From: Ardenticatenales bacterium
Lineage (GTDB): Bacteria; Chloroflexota; Anaerolineae; Ardenticatenales; Ardenticatenaceae
Reading direction: 5' to 3'
Assembly (NCBI GenBank): GCA_013812995.1
Contig: JACCSL010000037.1
Location: 1-5,814, forward strand
Length of the DNA: 5,814 nucleotides
Below are positions 1 through 5,814 of the stretch, piece after piece (the stretch's first letter is position 1; each line of letters starts with the position of its first letter). The translations under genes were made by a program, and so were the position numbers. Under the pieces are notes generated by a model. That model saw only the letters and a list, made by a program, of their open reading frames with translations, searched no databases and was not told the DNA's origin.

Positions 1-277
1 GCTCCGCAAAGTACAAGGCCAATCGTTGATATTTGGAAAAGATGGTGAAACCAAAGAGAAAAGCAAGCATCCCCAGGGCAACCACAATGACGGGATAGCC
101 ATCTTGGAACTGGCCGGTCCAGTAGGAAGCAATCGCGGAGGGCCAGACGAAGAGGATATCTTGTGAGACGAAGAGCAGCAGGGGGGTCAGAAGAATAGCC
201 CCGCGATACTCTCGCTGCCAGAGGGCGAAGAGCCACAGCACCGCTATAAATAATAAGAAGAGACCGATGTAGAACAT
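1..277 (-). CDS. N-terminal part of a polytopic membrane protein, probable Wzy-like polysaccharide repeat-unit polymerase (runs off the window)
   Basis: This reading frame starts at an ATG (275-277) and stays open for 92 codons to the left edge, so the 3' part is missing. The in-frame codon TAA at 287-289 makes this ATG the only usable start. It is preceded by AAGG (285-288) with 7 nt spacing. The visible protein is very hydrophobic, with likely membrane segments at about residues 2-19, 28-46 and 62-80 and a short basic loop (QREYRG, 21-26) between the first two. A short first helix, a basic loop, then a LTPLLLF-type segment is what I expect at the start of O-antigen/oligosaccharide repeat-unit polymerases. 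Its position 16 bp after a glycosyltransferase and close to a flippase supports that role: joining lipid-linked repeat units on the outer face of the membrane. No catalytic region is visible. It could instead be another glycan-cluster membrane protein such as a ligase. The coding call is firm; the function is inferred mainly from context. Confidence 0.62.
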   Translation of the reverse strand, partial: MFYIGLFLLFIAVLWLFALWQREYRGAILLTPLLLFVSQDILFVWPSAIASYWTGQFQDGYPVIVVALGMLAFLFGFTIFSKYQRLALYFAE

Positions 278-293
278 GTCGCCGCCTTACGAT

Positions 294-1544
294 CTACAAA
301 TATTGTTTGGCTGAATTTTGCGCCGTGTGAGGGGCCGCTTGTGGAAGTGAGGAGGCCCAGACGTGCATGTACTCGGACACCACTTTTTCCATCGATAGAT
401 GGTCAAGGGCATATTGCCTGGCATGCTCTCGGTGGTGCAGCTTTTGCTCGGCAGAAAGCTCCAGTAACGAGAGGATGGCCTGTCCAAACTCGTGCGGGTC
501 CTCTGCCTCGATGCATAGGCCAAGGTGATCGTTCTGGATAAACTCGTGCCCGTCCCCGCGCGACGCAACCACCGGCACCCCACAGGCCAGATATTGGCGA
601 ACCTTCTGCGAGGCAGAGCCGGACCATCTCATCTTTTCTTTCGGAAACGTCGCCAATCCGATATCGAACGCCCCGATGTGGAGGGCGACCTGATCATAGG
701 GAATCCATCCTACGAAAACAAATTGATCCTCTAATCCGGCCTCTTTGACAAGAGCCTGGAAGGTAGATTGATCCTCGTTTCCTGCGCCCCCACCCACGAT
801 GAGGAAACCGATATCGGAGCGCAACGTGGACAGATACTTCGCTGCGTCAATGATCTGACTGATGCCCCGATTCCCCATCAAACTGCCCACATAGCCGATC
901 CAATGTTTGAACCGCGTCAATCCCAGCTTTTCCCGTGTTTGCTGCTGATCTCTGGGTGTGAAAAGCTGTATGTTGACGCCATTCGGAATCACCGTGAACT
1001 TCTTCGCCTCTATGCCAAGCCGCTCCACGTATTGGCGCACGATGGTCTGGGTAACTGCGACGAAGGCGGTCGTTCTTTCGCTGCGCCAACGAATGGATTC
1101 GAGCAAAGCCCAGGAAGTCACGGGCACGAGCGGCGCGGGTACTTTGTTGCGGATCAAAGTTGGTTCAGGGAAAGCGCCCGCCACACGCAGTGAAAAGGCA
1201 ATGTGGTTGCGCTGAGCATACCAGGGCAGCAGGATGGTGGTCGGGGTGGGTCGCATGGCAAGAATCGACTGCGAATCCGTCCCCTGCTCCTGGAGCAGTT
1301 TGCGTACGGTCTGGTACAAATTCCACTCAAAGCTCAGATAGGAGAGCAGGTTTCCCTTGGGGGCCTGGGGCAGATAGGAAACAGGAGCCCCCACCAGCTC
1401 CGCCAGCGCTGTGCTGGGGCGCGGCAGGATGCAATGCACCTGATCGGGGTATTGGCGAATCAGCGTTGTAACAAATTCTCTCTCGTTTACCTGGGCTCCG
1501 CCCGGTATGGCAATATCGACTGCCGTGACGTAGTAAACTTTCAT
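294..1544 (-). CDS. Glycosyltransferase family 4 (GT-B fold) of a polysaccharide cluster, 416 aa
   Basis: This is a cytoplasmic or membrane-associated sugar transferase that likely adds one sugar to a lipid-linked repeat unit. Donor and acceptor cannot be predicted. The N-terminal Rossmann-like domain begins MKVYYVT and has the glycine loop IPGGAQVNERE (13-23). The C-terminal Glycos_transf_1 domain covers about 183-365: TVIPNGVN (184-191), IGYVGSL (216-222), FLIVGGG (247-253), FVFVGWIPYDQV (275-286) and YLACGVPVVAS (318-328). The length is typical for GT4 enzymes. I chose the ATG at 1544 because GGAG lies 9 nt upstream. The frame also reaches a TTG at 1586, but that has no ribosome site and adds 14 residues before the usual GT-B start. 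Oddity: the glutamate that normally precedes YLA in the EX7E/KxxEYLA motif is Gln317, while Lys314 is kept. The last ~25 residues (SSLPQAAPHTAQNS...) look like a low-complexity tail. The gene lies 82 bp after the flippase and 16 bp before the probable polymerase. Confidence 0.9.
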   Translation of the reverse strand: MKVYYVTAVDIAIPGGAQVNEREFVTTLIRQYPDQVHCILPRPSTALAELVGAPVSYLPQAPKGNLLSYLSFEWNLYQTVRKLLQEQGTDSQSILAMRPTPTTILLPWYAQRNHIAFSLRVAGAFPEPTLIRNKVPAPLVPVTSWALLESIRWRSERTTAFVAVTQTIVRQYVERLGIEAKKFTVIPNGVNIQLFTPRDQQQTREKLGLTRFKHWIGYVGSLMGNRGISQIIDAAKYLSTLRSDIGFLIVGGGAGNEDQSTFQALVKEAGLEDQFVFVGWIPYDQVALHIGAFDIGLATFPKEKMRWSGSASQKVRQYLACGVPVVASRGDGHEFIQNDHLGLCIEAEDPHEFGQAILSLLELSAEQKLHHREHARQYALDHLSMEKVVSEYMHVWASSLPQAAPHTAQNSAKQYL

Positions 1545-1553
1545 CGCTGTGGG

Positions 1554-1557
1554 CTCC
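1554..1557 (-). promoter_or_regulatory. Ribosome binding site that sets the glycosyltransferase start
   Basis: On the minus strand GGAG follows a run of six T and sits 9 nt before the ATG at 1544. The alternative TTG start at 1586 has no such site, so this decides for the shorter 416-residue product. Confidence 0.75.
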
Positions 1558-1575
1558 AAAAAATCCCCTATTTCT

Positions 1576-1609
1576 ATCCCGGTCAAGACAAAAGGCGCAG
1601 ACCCAGGAT
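1576..1609 (-). other. Imperfect inverted repeat in the flippase-glycosyltransferase gap
   Basis: On the minus strand ATCCTGGGTC (1609-1600) can pair with GACCGGGAT (1584-1576) across a 15-nt loop, giving nine pairs including one G-U pair and one bulged G. It lies in the only junction longer than 30 bp. A run of six T (1558-1563) comes 12 nt after the stem rather than directly after it, so this is not a classical intrinsic terminator. It could be an RNA processing or stabilising hairpin, or chance. Confidence 0.22.
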
Positions 1610-1626
1610 ATCTATGTGATGGGAGG

Positions 1627-2982
1627 TTAGGAAAGACGCGGCTCGATCGGTTGGCGTAGCGCGTAACTACAAAGCAGGATCAGGGCAACGTAGGCCAGGA
1701 ACATCGTGGCCCCGTACACACCGACCGTGAGCATGGGCGACCAGTGTAGCAGAGAGGCTAGCAGGAAACAAAGCAGTAGGGCAAGCAGCTTGCCGATATC
1801 CCACACCAGTTGCAAGTCCTGGCGATCCACGATGTTCAATGTTTGCGAGAGAGGGCTGGCAACGAATTTCCCCAGCGACATCAAAGATAACAATTGAACA
1901 TATTGTCCCGCCTGATACCAGACGTTTCCAAACACCACACTGAAGAGCCAGGGGCCGATCAGCGCAAGCAGCAGAATAGGGGCTGCCCCGATTATCAGCA
2001 TCCTCACCAGGGTTTTGTGGTAGAGAGGTGGCAGACGCTCAGGGGCGGTGCGGGCCACCTTCGATGCCTCACCAAAATACACCTGTGCCACCGCCTGTCC
2101 GATGAGCGACAAAGGGATGCCAATCACGCGCTGACCCAGCGCAAAGAGCCCGACCACCTGCGGCCCAAAGAGGACCGCCAACAGCAGTACAGGCAGTTGC
2201 AGCCCCGCGACATTCAGCAAAGAAGAGCCGCTGGAAATCAACGGAAAGCGCCTGTACTGGCTCGCGATCTCCCTCAGACTGGCGAGTGAGACCCGCTTGA
2301 ATGCTGCTTTGTTCTTCTGCCAGACCATGCTGCCCAGCATTCCCGCCCCGTTGGTGCGCCCCACGATATCACCGACCAGCAGCCCCACGGGTCCTAAGTG
2401 AAAGAGACCCAGCCCAATCTGGACCGCTGCCTGCCCAAAGCTCTGACTAAAGCGTGTCCTGGCAATGTCCTTGAAGGCTTTCTGTCGGATGGCCCAGTAG
2501 TTTAGCACCTGGTAGATTCCCCCGCCCAGCATTCCAAGCGGCAGAAGCCACAGATAGGGGAGCATTTCAGGAGCCCGGAGCCAGCGCGTGAGCGTGTCTC
2601 CCATAAATACCTGGGCGATCCCCACCACAACGCTCATCACCATAGCGAGAAGGATGGAGAGGACAACCAGGTTGATGGCACCCTCCTCGTCTTCCGGCAT
2701 GGGAATGGCAATCTCGTAACGCCAAGAGGCCAACACCAGTAGCATCGCAATGATGGAGCCATATAGGGAGAGAATACCAAAGTCTTCCGGTAAATAGAGG
2801 CGACCCAATATGAGAGAGGCTAGAACGGTAATACCCTGTGCCAGGGTCGTCCCACCCGCCAGGACAATCACGTTGCGCGTAAAACCACCTTGACTGAGCC
2901 TTTTCCAGCTTGCGTTCACCCAGTCCGGGCAGCGGGTTAGCAGATTTTGTAAGAGGTAATTGGAGGAGTCCTTGAGACCCAT
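1627..2982 (-). CDS. Wzx-type polysaccharide flippase (oligosaccharide flippase/MOP family), 451 aa
   Basis: This inner-membrane transporter is expected to move undecaprenyl-linked repeat units from the cytoplasmic to the outer face. Family marks are RNVIVLAGGTTLAQ (36-49) at the first membrane helix, GRLYLPEDFGILSLY (60-74), and RYEIAIPMPEDEEGAINL (88-105), the conserved (Y)E-x-A-I/L-P-x-x-x-x-E-A-x-x-L region of bacterial Wzx-like flippases. RQKAFKDIARTRFSQS (166-181) matches the usual loop before helix 5. I count about 11 to 12 membrane helices (about 38-60, 68-87, 103-127, 141-160, 183-204, 247-272, 275-303, 326-351, 361-383, 394-413, 416-440), the normal number for this family. The ATG at 2982 was chosen although the frame is open upstream to 3111: that extension would overlap the previous gene by about 100 bp, is arginine-rich and unlike the family. 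Residues 1-35 before the first helix form a slightly long, partly amphipathic cytoplasmic lead. The gene starts 25 bp after the beta-helix gene, consistent with one transcript. Confidence 0.93.
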   Translation of the reverse strand: MGLKDSSNYLLQNLLTRCPDWVNASWKRLSQGGFTRNVIVLAGGTTLAQGITVLASLILGRLYLPEDFGILSLYGSIIAMLLVLASWRYEIAIPMPEDEEGAINLVVLSILLAMVMSVVVGIAQVFMGDTLTRWLRAPEMLPYLWLLPLGMLGGGIYQVLNYWAIRQKAFKDIARTRFSQSFGQAAVQIGLGLFHLGPVGLLVGDIVGRTNGAGMLGSMVWQKNKAAFKRVSLASLREIASQYRRFPLISSGSSLLNVAGLQLPVLLLAVLFGPQVVGLFALGQRVIGIPLSLIGQAVAQVYFGEASKVARTAPERLPPLYHKTLVRMLIIGAAPILLLALIGPWLFSVVFGNVWYQAGQYVQLLSLMSLGKFVASPLSQTLNIVDRQDLQLVWDIGKLLALLLCFLLASLLHWSPMLTVGVYGATMFLAYVALILLCSYALRQPIEPRLS

Positions 2983-2990
2983 TGTATAAG

Positions 2991-3001
2991 CTCTTTTCCT
3001 T
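2991..3001 (-). promoter_or_regulatory. Ribosome binding site of the flippase gene
   Basis: On the minus strand this purine-rich stretch reads AAGGAAAAGAG. AAGGA ends 14 nt before the ATG at 2982 and AAGAG ends 8 nt before it, so the second element is the better spaced one. It falls in the 25-bp gap after the TAG of the beta-helix gene (3008-3010) and supports the start at 2982 over upstream in-frame codons. Confidence 0.6.
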
Positions 3002-3007
3002 CTCGCG

Positions 3008-5539
3008 CTATGCCCCGATGGCTCCAAATGGCTTCCACGTTCCTGGTCGGCCCGCCGCCACACACACCCACCCGATGGTACCACCGGACGTTGGCGTCGT
3101 ATTCCAGACAATGGTTCCTAGGGCGTGATAGGCGTCGCTTGACCCGCTGCCTAGCGGGGGGCTATCGCTGGAGAGATGGGTGGGTAGCGTCGAGCGGAGC
3201 GCGATGGTGCTGTCAAGGTTCGTTGTCCCTATCAAACTATCGCGGATGGCTATCAATTCAGTGCCGATGATATTGTTGCTGCTGATCAGGTGCAGATCAG
3301 AGGTGTGCCCCTGAAGATGAGAGTTAAAGAGCTCAACTCTCCAACCGCCGGTGCGAAAATCTAGGGCACTGATCATGGCCCCATACAGCAGCCCAGGCGC
3401 ATCGGCATGAATATCCAGGGAGCCTCGAATGGCGGCGTTTCGCTCGTCCAGGTTGGCCAGGAGCATCTGCCGTTTGGCATTTCCCACCCGGCCATTGTTT
3501 CGCAGCACCAGCCCTGAAAAGAGGAGCCTGGCGGGGTCGGTGATGTAGACGCCGTCCCAGGCACAGTTGCGGATGAGCCCCCCGAATTCTTCTATTTCCA
3601 GAGTGGAGGCGCTCCCCGCCCCCGCAACCTGCCCCTCGGTCCAGGAGCGGGCGAAGACCCCATTTCGGCTGGAGCCATCGATGTAAGGGTGCAGCCGGAT
3701 GGCACGCCCCTCCGCAATGTCAATGACGGCCCCGCTCGCGATGGTGTCCAGGCTCGCCGCACAGTCAAGGAAGGTGTCCTGAATGTAGAGCCCTTCCCCA
3801 CACGGGGCACCAGGGTGAGGAATCCCCCTCCAGGTGTCTCCCACAAAGATAGCCTGCACATCCGTATTGCGAATAAGGTTGCCCGCCAGATGGAAGTTCT
3901 TCCAGCGACCATACGAGGCGGGACCGGACTGGGTCAATACGCCCGACCAGCTCTCGTAAATTTTGTCTTTCCCCGAAATAATCGCATAGCGCCGCGCATT
4001 TTTAATGATATTGTTTTGAATAACGACATTCTGGGTCGCATTGAACTCAAAAACCGCATCGGTGAAGACATTGTCGGTATCGCGGGTTTCCCGATCAAAG
4101 ATGTTGCCCTCAATAAGCCCATCGTCGTTGCGTTTATCCGCATCCAGGGCGTTGTGGCAATTCCAGAAAAGGTTGTTTCGGAAGACGAACGTCACACAGA
4201 ATTGCAGTGCGAGGAGCAGCCGGGTAAAGATGCAGTGGTTTCCCTCCACACGCGAGGTTCGACAATCATAGAGGAACCCTCCCACCAATTCCTGCGATTC
4301 GAAGCTTTCCTCAAACCTGTTTTCGACAAAGAGGAACCGATCAACGCTCTGGGCAACGAACCCGCGATATTCGATGTAGTTCGGGGGGATAGAGCGCGGC
4401 GCTCCAGCGGCTATCTTGAAGGTGCAACCCCGAATTGTAACGTCCTGGTGGCGGGTCGCAGAGGTCGGGTCGCCACAGGCAAAGGCGTGGGGGGCTTTTT
4501 CGAGATTTCCATCCCCGCTCATCAAGAGCTTGCAATCCTGTACCACACTGCCGCTTGGCAGCCTCACCCCGTACCAATAGCCCGCCTCGTAGCGACTGGG
4601 ATTACTCAGCCCGCCCACAATACCGGCCCGGTGCAGGTCGAACGTATGCCATTGAACGAGCGTGCAATTCACCAGGTATTCTGTGCGAGGGTCGCCCTGG
4701 ACGACAGGAAAAAAGTCAACCGCCTTCTGCAAGGCCAGCTCATCCCCGGCTGCGCCCCGTGCCCCAAACCACTCCGGAAAGCTGGCCTCGATTTTGGCCG
4801 GACCGCGAATCGCACCCTCTCCCGAAAAAATCTGCTGTCGTCCCGCCACGAGTGTGCCCTGAATCGTAACGGTCACGCCGCTATCCACCCGCAAACTGGC
4901 CCCCGGCTCGAAGACAATGGTACTCTCGGCGTCAAAGAGCACATCAGCCCCGACCCGGTAACTTCCCGGCGGGAAGAAAAGGCGGCCCTCTGTGCCTTCC
5001 TGGTCCGCAATGGCGGCGCGTAGGCTCTCTGAGGTGTCAAAGGTTTCTTCTGTCCTTGCCCCGAAGAATTTTACATTCCAGACAGGCTCCGTCGTCCAGA
5101 GAACCGCCTCTCCGGCGTCGTGGCATTGAACGAGCGGACGGTCCAGCCCAATGAGAGAGCCATTGATGCTGGCGATCTTCCGTATCTCGCACGCGGGGGA
5201 AAAGGGATCAATGATAAGCCAGAGCAGCCCCCCGCTGGGAAAGTCAGGGAGGCCGTGCAGGGTAATCTCGCTGGCGGGACAGGGTGTGGTCGCGGCGAGT
5301 CGCAGGGCACCCGGGACTTGATCGATTCCCGACAGGCGCTCTGCCAGCGTCGCGTACGTTCCGCGCGCGGCCAGAACTTCCTCACAGCAATCCTCTCTGG
5401 GCGTGGCCACAAGGGGCAGATAGAGCGTTTCGGGTGCAGCAGAACTCGCGATCTCAACCTGATCCTCCTGCGGAAGGATGAACTTGAGGGCACCAACAGG
5501 GAGAAGTTTTACCAAAGCACGTCGAGAAAACACACTCAT
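3008..5539 (-). CDS. Exported right-handed parallel beta-helix protein, Pectate_lyase_3-like, tail-spike-like architecture, 843 aa
   Basis: This is probably an exported glycan-binding or glycan-modifying protein; no enzyme activity can be assigned. The N-terminus MSVFSRRALVKLL fits a twin-arginine signal (SRRxLxK at 5-11), though the hydrophobic stretch is short and broken by Lys19. YLPLV (40-44) follows. Residues about 88-150 form a small beta-rich module ending HDAGEAVLWT. The Pectate_lyase_3 entry motif follows: VKFFGA (156-161), a TSESLRAAI segment, then LFFPPGSYRV (187-196). A linker GTLVAGRQQIFSGEGAI (228-244) leads to a second entry, FPEWFGARG (254-262). Beta-helix coils run about 285-785, with N/G turns in an asparagine-ladder pattern (ENRF, EGNH, RNNLF, EGNIF, QNNII, AGNLI). 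A last module, HALGTIVWNTTP...GWVCVAAGRPGTWKPFG (805-839), resembles C-termini of tail-spike-like proteins. The polygalacturonase (GH28) catalytic set is not seen. ATG with AGAAGGA 7 nt upstream (5547-5553); 26 bp after the TPR gene. Possible roles: epimerase, lyase, depolymerase, or non-enzymatic surface protein. Confidence 0.88.
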   Translation of the reverse strand: MSVFSRRALVKLLPVGALKFILPQEDQVEIASSAAPETLYLPLVATPREDCCEEVLAARGTYATLAERLSGIDQVPGALRLAATTPCPASEITLHGLPDFPSGGLLWLIIDPFSPACEIRKIASINGSLIGLDRPLVQCHDAGEAVLWTTEPVWNVKFFGARTEETFDTSESLRAAIADQEGTEGRLFFPPGSYRVGADVLFDAESTIVFEPGASLRVDSGVTVTIQGTLVAGRQQIFSGEGAIRGPAKIEASFPEWFGARGAAGDELALQKAVDFFPVVQGDPRTEYLVNCTLVQWHTFDLHRAGIVGGLSNPSRYEAGYWYGVRLPSGSVVQDCKLLMSGDGNLEKAPHAFACGDPTSATRHQDVTIRGCTFKIAAGAPRSIPPNYIEYRGFVAQSVDRFLFVENRFEESFESQELVGGFLYDCRTSRVEGNHCIFTRLLLALQFCVTFVFRNNLFWNCHNALDADKRNDDGLIEGNIFDRETRDTDNVFTDAVFEFNATQNVVIQNNIIKNARRYAIISGKDKIYESWSGVLTQSGPASYGRWKNFHLAGNLIRNTDVQAIFVGDTWRGIPHPGAPCGEGLYIQDTFLDCAASLDTIASGAVIDIAEGRAIRLHPYIDGSSRNGVFARSWTEGQVAGAGSASTLEIEEFGGLIRNCAWDGVYITDPARLLFSGLVLRNNGRVGNAKRQMLLANLDERNAAIRGSLDIHADAPGLLYGAMISALDFRTGGWRVELFNSHLQGHTSDLHLISSNNIIGTELIAIRDSLIGTTNLDSTIALRSTLPTHLSSDSPPLGSGSSDAYHALGTIVWNTTPTSGGTIGWVCVAAGRPGTWKPFGAIGA

Positions 5540-5565
5540 CAGGTTATCCTTCTAGGTATGGGGCG

Positions 5566-5814
5566 CTATGGTTGGCTGAGTCGCTGGATTGCCTGCTGCG
5601 CAATCTGGTTCGTTGGCTCCAGGGCCAGGGCTTTTTGATAGAATTCCAGAGCTTGTGGCACGTTGCCCGCCCCTTCGTAAATCTGTCCTGCTCGGTTGAA
5701 ATAGGTAGCTGTTGGAGTGGGCAGCAGCTCAATCGCCTTCAGGATCGTCTTGATGGCCTGCTCGTGCTGCTCACTCAAGTGATAGGCCCAGGCTTGCTCA
5801 TAGGAGATCACGAC
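5566..5814 (-). CDS. C-terminal end of a TPR-repeat protein (5' part outside the window)
   Basis: The frame is open to the right edge, so only the last 82 residues and the TAG stop (5566-5568) are seen. A GTG at 5811 could formally start translation, but it lies inside the first repeat and has too little upstream sequence to judge, so I treat the gene as 5'-truncated. Two 34-residue tetratricopeptide repeats fit the consensus closely. In repeat 1 (visible residues 1-34) A8, Y11, A20, A27 and P32 are in place. In repeat 2 (36-69) G43, Y46, A55, Y59, A62 and P67 are in place. A short helix (QIAQQAIQRLSQ) follows as the usual capping helix. TPRs bind other proteins. In glycan clusters they occur in polymerase or ligase C-termini (O-antigen ligase/Wzy_C proteins with TPR tails) and in assembly scaffolds. 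Which of these applies cannot be told from this fragment. The stop is 26 bp before the beta-helix gene, suggesting co-transcription. Confidence 0.85.
   Translation of the reverse strand, partial: VVISYEQAWAYHLSEQHEQAIKTILKAIELLPTPTATYFNRAGQIYEGAGNVPQALEFYQKALALEPTNQIAQQAIQRLSQP

Noticed and set aside
1558..1563. T6 run on the minus strand as part of an intrinsic terminator
   Set aside because: The nearest stem ends 12 nt earlier and is imperfect, and the run is directly followed by the ribosome site of the next gene.
1545..1586. TTG start adding 14 residues to the glycosyltransferase
   Set aside because: There is no Shine-Dalgarno site before the TTG, whereas the ATG at 1544 has GGAG 9 nt upstream and gives the normal GT-B start.
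1558..1586. Possible internal promoter with TTGACC as -35
   Set aside because: At 17 bp spacing the -10 position reads TTTTTT, and no TATAAT-like hexamer was found at 16 to 18 bp.
2983..3111. N-terminal extension of the flippase by 43 residues, overlapping the end of the beta-helix gene
   Set aside because: The extension is arginine-rich, unlike any flippase N-terminus, and is just the other-frame reading of the beta-helix C-terminus. The ATG at 2982 has a purine-rich ribosome site upstream.
4125..4144. Possible polygalacturonase-type catalytic acid cluster (DADKRNDD, residues 466-473)
   Set aside because: The other GH28 motifs (NTD, GHG, RIK) are not visible nearby, so a catalytic call would be unsupported.
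3689..5023. A 444-codon open frame on the plus strand, antisense to the beta-helix gene
   Set aside because: It lies wholly inside a clearly coding gene on the other strand. Its translation has no recognisable fold or hydrophobic pattern and ends without family features. It is explained by the codon bias of the minus-strand gene.

Overview
The window is one stretch of a polysaccharide (exopolysaccharide, capsule or O-antigen type) biosynthesis cluster. All five genes lie on the minus strand, so the cluster reads from position 5814 down to position 1. In transcription order it holds: (1) the 3' end of a TPR-repeat protein (5566-5814, cut by the window edge); (2) an 843-residue exported right-handed parallel beta-helix protein (3008-5539); (3) a Wzx-type polysaccharide flippase (1627-2982); (4) a GT-B fold family 4 glycosyltransferase (294-1544); (5) the first 92 codons of a polytopic membrane protein that fits a Wzy-like repeat-unit polymerase (1-277, cut by the window edge). 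Coding density is very high. Three of the four gene junctions are only 16 to 26 bp and the fourth, between flippase and glycosyltransferase, is 82 bp. No promoter, intrinsic terminator, RNA gene, CRISPR array, insertion sequence or attachment site can be supported, so the operon promoter is probably to the right of the window.

How the parts fit: a flippase, a glycosyltransferase and a probable polymerase match the Wzx/Wzy-dependent route. In it, repeat units are built on a lipid carrier at the cytoplasmic face, flipped by Wzx, and polymerised outside by Wzy. The beta-helix protein has a twin-arginine-like N-terminus and is likely exported. It may bind, cleave, epimerise or otherwise modify the finished glycan, or be a surface appendage. 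Its architecture resembles phage tail-spike and pectate-lyase-3 type proteins, but no catalytic residues can be assigned. The TPR fragment could be the C-terminus of an assembly or ligase protein, which is only an inference.

Organism: G+C looks moderately high (roughly mid-50s percent by eye), ribosome binding sites are ordinary Shine-Dalgarno sites, and starts are ATG. A short YLPLV motif just after the export signal of the beta-helix protein recalls secreted proteins of Chloroflexota (Chloroflexia, Caldilineae, Anaerolineae). I suggest that phylum with low to moderate confidence. The window is a fairly ordinary glycan cluster. Its most unusual member is the beta-helix protein.
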